NCBI GenBank assembly: GCA_028275365.1
Contig: JAPWUU010000009.1
Span: forward strand, 1-40,042
DNA length: 40,042 nt
Direction: 5' to 3'
Source of the DNA: Candidatus Caldatribacterium sp.
GTDB lineage: Bacteria; Atribacterota; Atribacteria; Atribacterales; Caldatribacteriaceae
Shown piece by piece: positions 38,710 through 40,042 of the stretch (position 1 is the first letter of the stretch; each line of letters begins with the position of its first letter). The notes beneath the pieces are model-generated. The model was not told where the DNA came from and ran no database searches. It saw only the letters and a program-made list of their open reading frames with translations. The position numbers were made by a program, and so were the translations under genes.

Positions 38710-39356
38710 TCGTCGGTGAGCGGAAACCCCTCAGGGAAATCCTGGAAAGCCTTTCCCCCTACCGGGAGGTTCTGGTGCTTGGGTGTGGGGCTTGCGTCAC
38801 GGTGTGCCTTGCCGGAGGGGAAAAGGAGGCCCGGGAAGTGGCGGCGCTGCTTCGGCTCAAAGGTTTTGCGGCAGAAGCCGCTTCGGTTGAGCGGCAGTGC
38901 GAGTGGGAGTTCCTTGTGCCACTCCGGGAGAAGGTCCCGGCGTTCCAGGCGGTGCTCTCTCTTGCCTGCGGGGTGGGGGTGCAGACGCTGAGCGAGGTTT
39001 TTCCGGGTATTCCCGTTCTCCCCGGTCTCAATACCAGCTTCATGGGGGCACCGCTTGCGCAGGGGGTGTGGGAGGAGCGGTGTATCGGCTGCGGGGAGTG
39101 CATCGTGCACCGCTTTGGAGGGATTTGCCCTGTGGCTCGCTGCGCCAAAAATCTCTTGAACGGCCCCTGTGGAGGGTCGAAGAATGGCCGGTGCGAGGTC
39201 CGGCCGGATCGGGACTGTGCGTGGCAACTCATCTACGACCGGATGAAAGCCCTCGGGAGGCTTGAGGAACTCTTCGTAATCCAGCCCCCCAAGAACTGGG
39301 GGCCCTCACGCTTTGGGGCCCAGAGGAAGATCGTTCGGGAGGACGTCAGGCGGTGA
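38706..39356 (+). CDS. MetV-like methylenetetrahydrofolate reductase accessory subunit
   Basis: GCGACVTVCLAGGEKEA, CIGCGECIVHRFGGICPVARCAKNLLNGPCGGSKNGRCEV. Confidence 0.87.
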   Translation: MIVGERKPLREILESLSPYREVLVLGCGACVTVCLAGGEKEAREVAALLRLKGFAAEAASVERQCEWEFLVPLREKVPAFQAVLSLACGVGVQTLSEVFPGIPVLPGLNTSFMGAPLAQGVWEERCIGCGECIVHRFGGICPVARCAKNLLNGPCGGSKNGRCEVRPDRDCAWQLIYDRMKALGRLEELFVIQPPKNWGPSRFGAQRKIVREDVRR

Positions 39357-40042
39357 GTGTGCTTCAGGAACTTCTGGAACAGGGAGTCTTTGTGGTGACG
39401 GCTGAGGTCGGTCCTCCGAAGGGGGTTGATCGGGAAAGCATAGTGAAGAAGTGTGCCCAGATTCGAGGTTTTGTGGATGCGGTGAACATTACCGACAATC
39501 AGACAGCCATCGTCCGCCTTTCGAGTTTTGCGAGTTGCCTCATCGTGCGTGAGGCAGGTCTTGAGCCGGTGATGCAGCTCACCTGTCGGGACAGGAACCG
39601 TATTGCCCTCCAGAGCGATTTCCTCGGGGCCTGCGCCTTAGGCATTGAGAACTTCCTCTGCCTCACCGGAGACCATCAGAGTCTTGGCAATCATCCCGAG
39701 GCACGGAGTGTTTTCGACATCGACTCGGTGCAGCTCCTTGGTATCTTTCGAAAGATCCGGGATGAGGGCGTGTTCGCAAACGGTGAAAAGGTGAAAGGGG
39801 AAGTCCGGGCCTTCCTGGGGGCCGGCGAGAATCCCTTTGCTGACCCCCTGGAGTTTCGGGTGTTTCGTCTTGCCAAAAAGGTGGAGGCCGGAGCCCAGTT
39901 CATTCAGACCCAGGCGGTGTTCGACCTTGAGCTTTTTTCCCGGTGGATGGAGGAGGTCCGCCGCTTGAAGCTCCACGAGAAGGTCCACATTCTTGCCGGG
40001 ATTATCCCGCTCAAGTCACTCCAGGCCCTCCGCTACATGAAG
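39353..40042 (+). CDS. metF: Methylenetetrahydrofolate reductase, truncated by window end
   Basis: Open frame to last base (not in ORF track): VVTAEVGPPKGVDRESIVKK, VNITDNQTAIVRLSS, QLTCRDRNRIALQSDFLGACALGIENFLCLTGDH. Confidence 0.92.
   Translation, partial: MSVLQELLEQGVFVVTAEVGPPKGVDRESIVKKCAQIRGFVDAVNITDNQTAIVRLSSFASCLIVREAGLEPVMQLTCRDRNRIALQSDFLGACALGIENFLCLTGDHQSLGNHPEARSVFDIDSVQLLGIFRKIRDEGVFANGEKVKGEVRAFLGAGENPFADPLEFRVFRLAKKVEAGAQFIQTQAVFDLELFSRWMEEVRRLKLHEKVHILAGIIPLKSLQALRYMK

Overview
This 40-kb window is a gene-dense, moderately GC-rich bacterial chromosome segment, probably from an anaerobe. The thermophile/Atribacterota-like impression is only a tentative guess. From left to right it contains: a truncated ABC ATPase; a minus-strand MarR plus heterodimeric ABC exporter operon whose upstream region has a perfect inverted repeat; a TenA-NfnA-NfnB-Lpd-GcvH-LplA run; five clustered tRNAs (Asp, Phe, Gly, Cys, Val-GAC) with a terminator; thrS, two methyltransferases and two small genes; a minus-strand tRNA-Val(CAC); a decayed DDE transposase with matching end repeats; two small lipoproteins; nth; a Na+/solute symporter, Zn-alcohol dehydrogenase and radical SAM/SPASM cluster; a TGS-domain GTPase; a ParA-FtsZ gene pair; a DUF4432 gene; a lytic transglycosylase; polX; nadE; a LeuCD-type hydro-lyase; glyA; a NifU-like protein; a formate/nitrite channel; a corrinoid protein; and fhs followed by HdrA, a HdrA-like/ferredoxin protein, MvhD, MetV and MetF (truncated at the window end). 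The best candidates for something under-described are the HdrA/HdrA-like/MvhD/MetVF module without HdrBC, the ParA-FtsZ pair with an FtsZ N-terminal extension, a ThrRS lacking half of its TGS domain, a pair of tiny PEGA-like lipoproteins, and repeated overlap of convergent genes. No CRISPR array or rRNA was seen. All calls come from reading the sequence; no database search was run.
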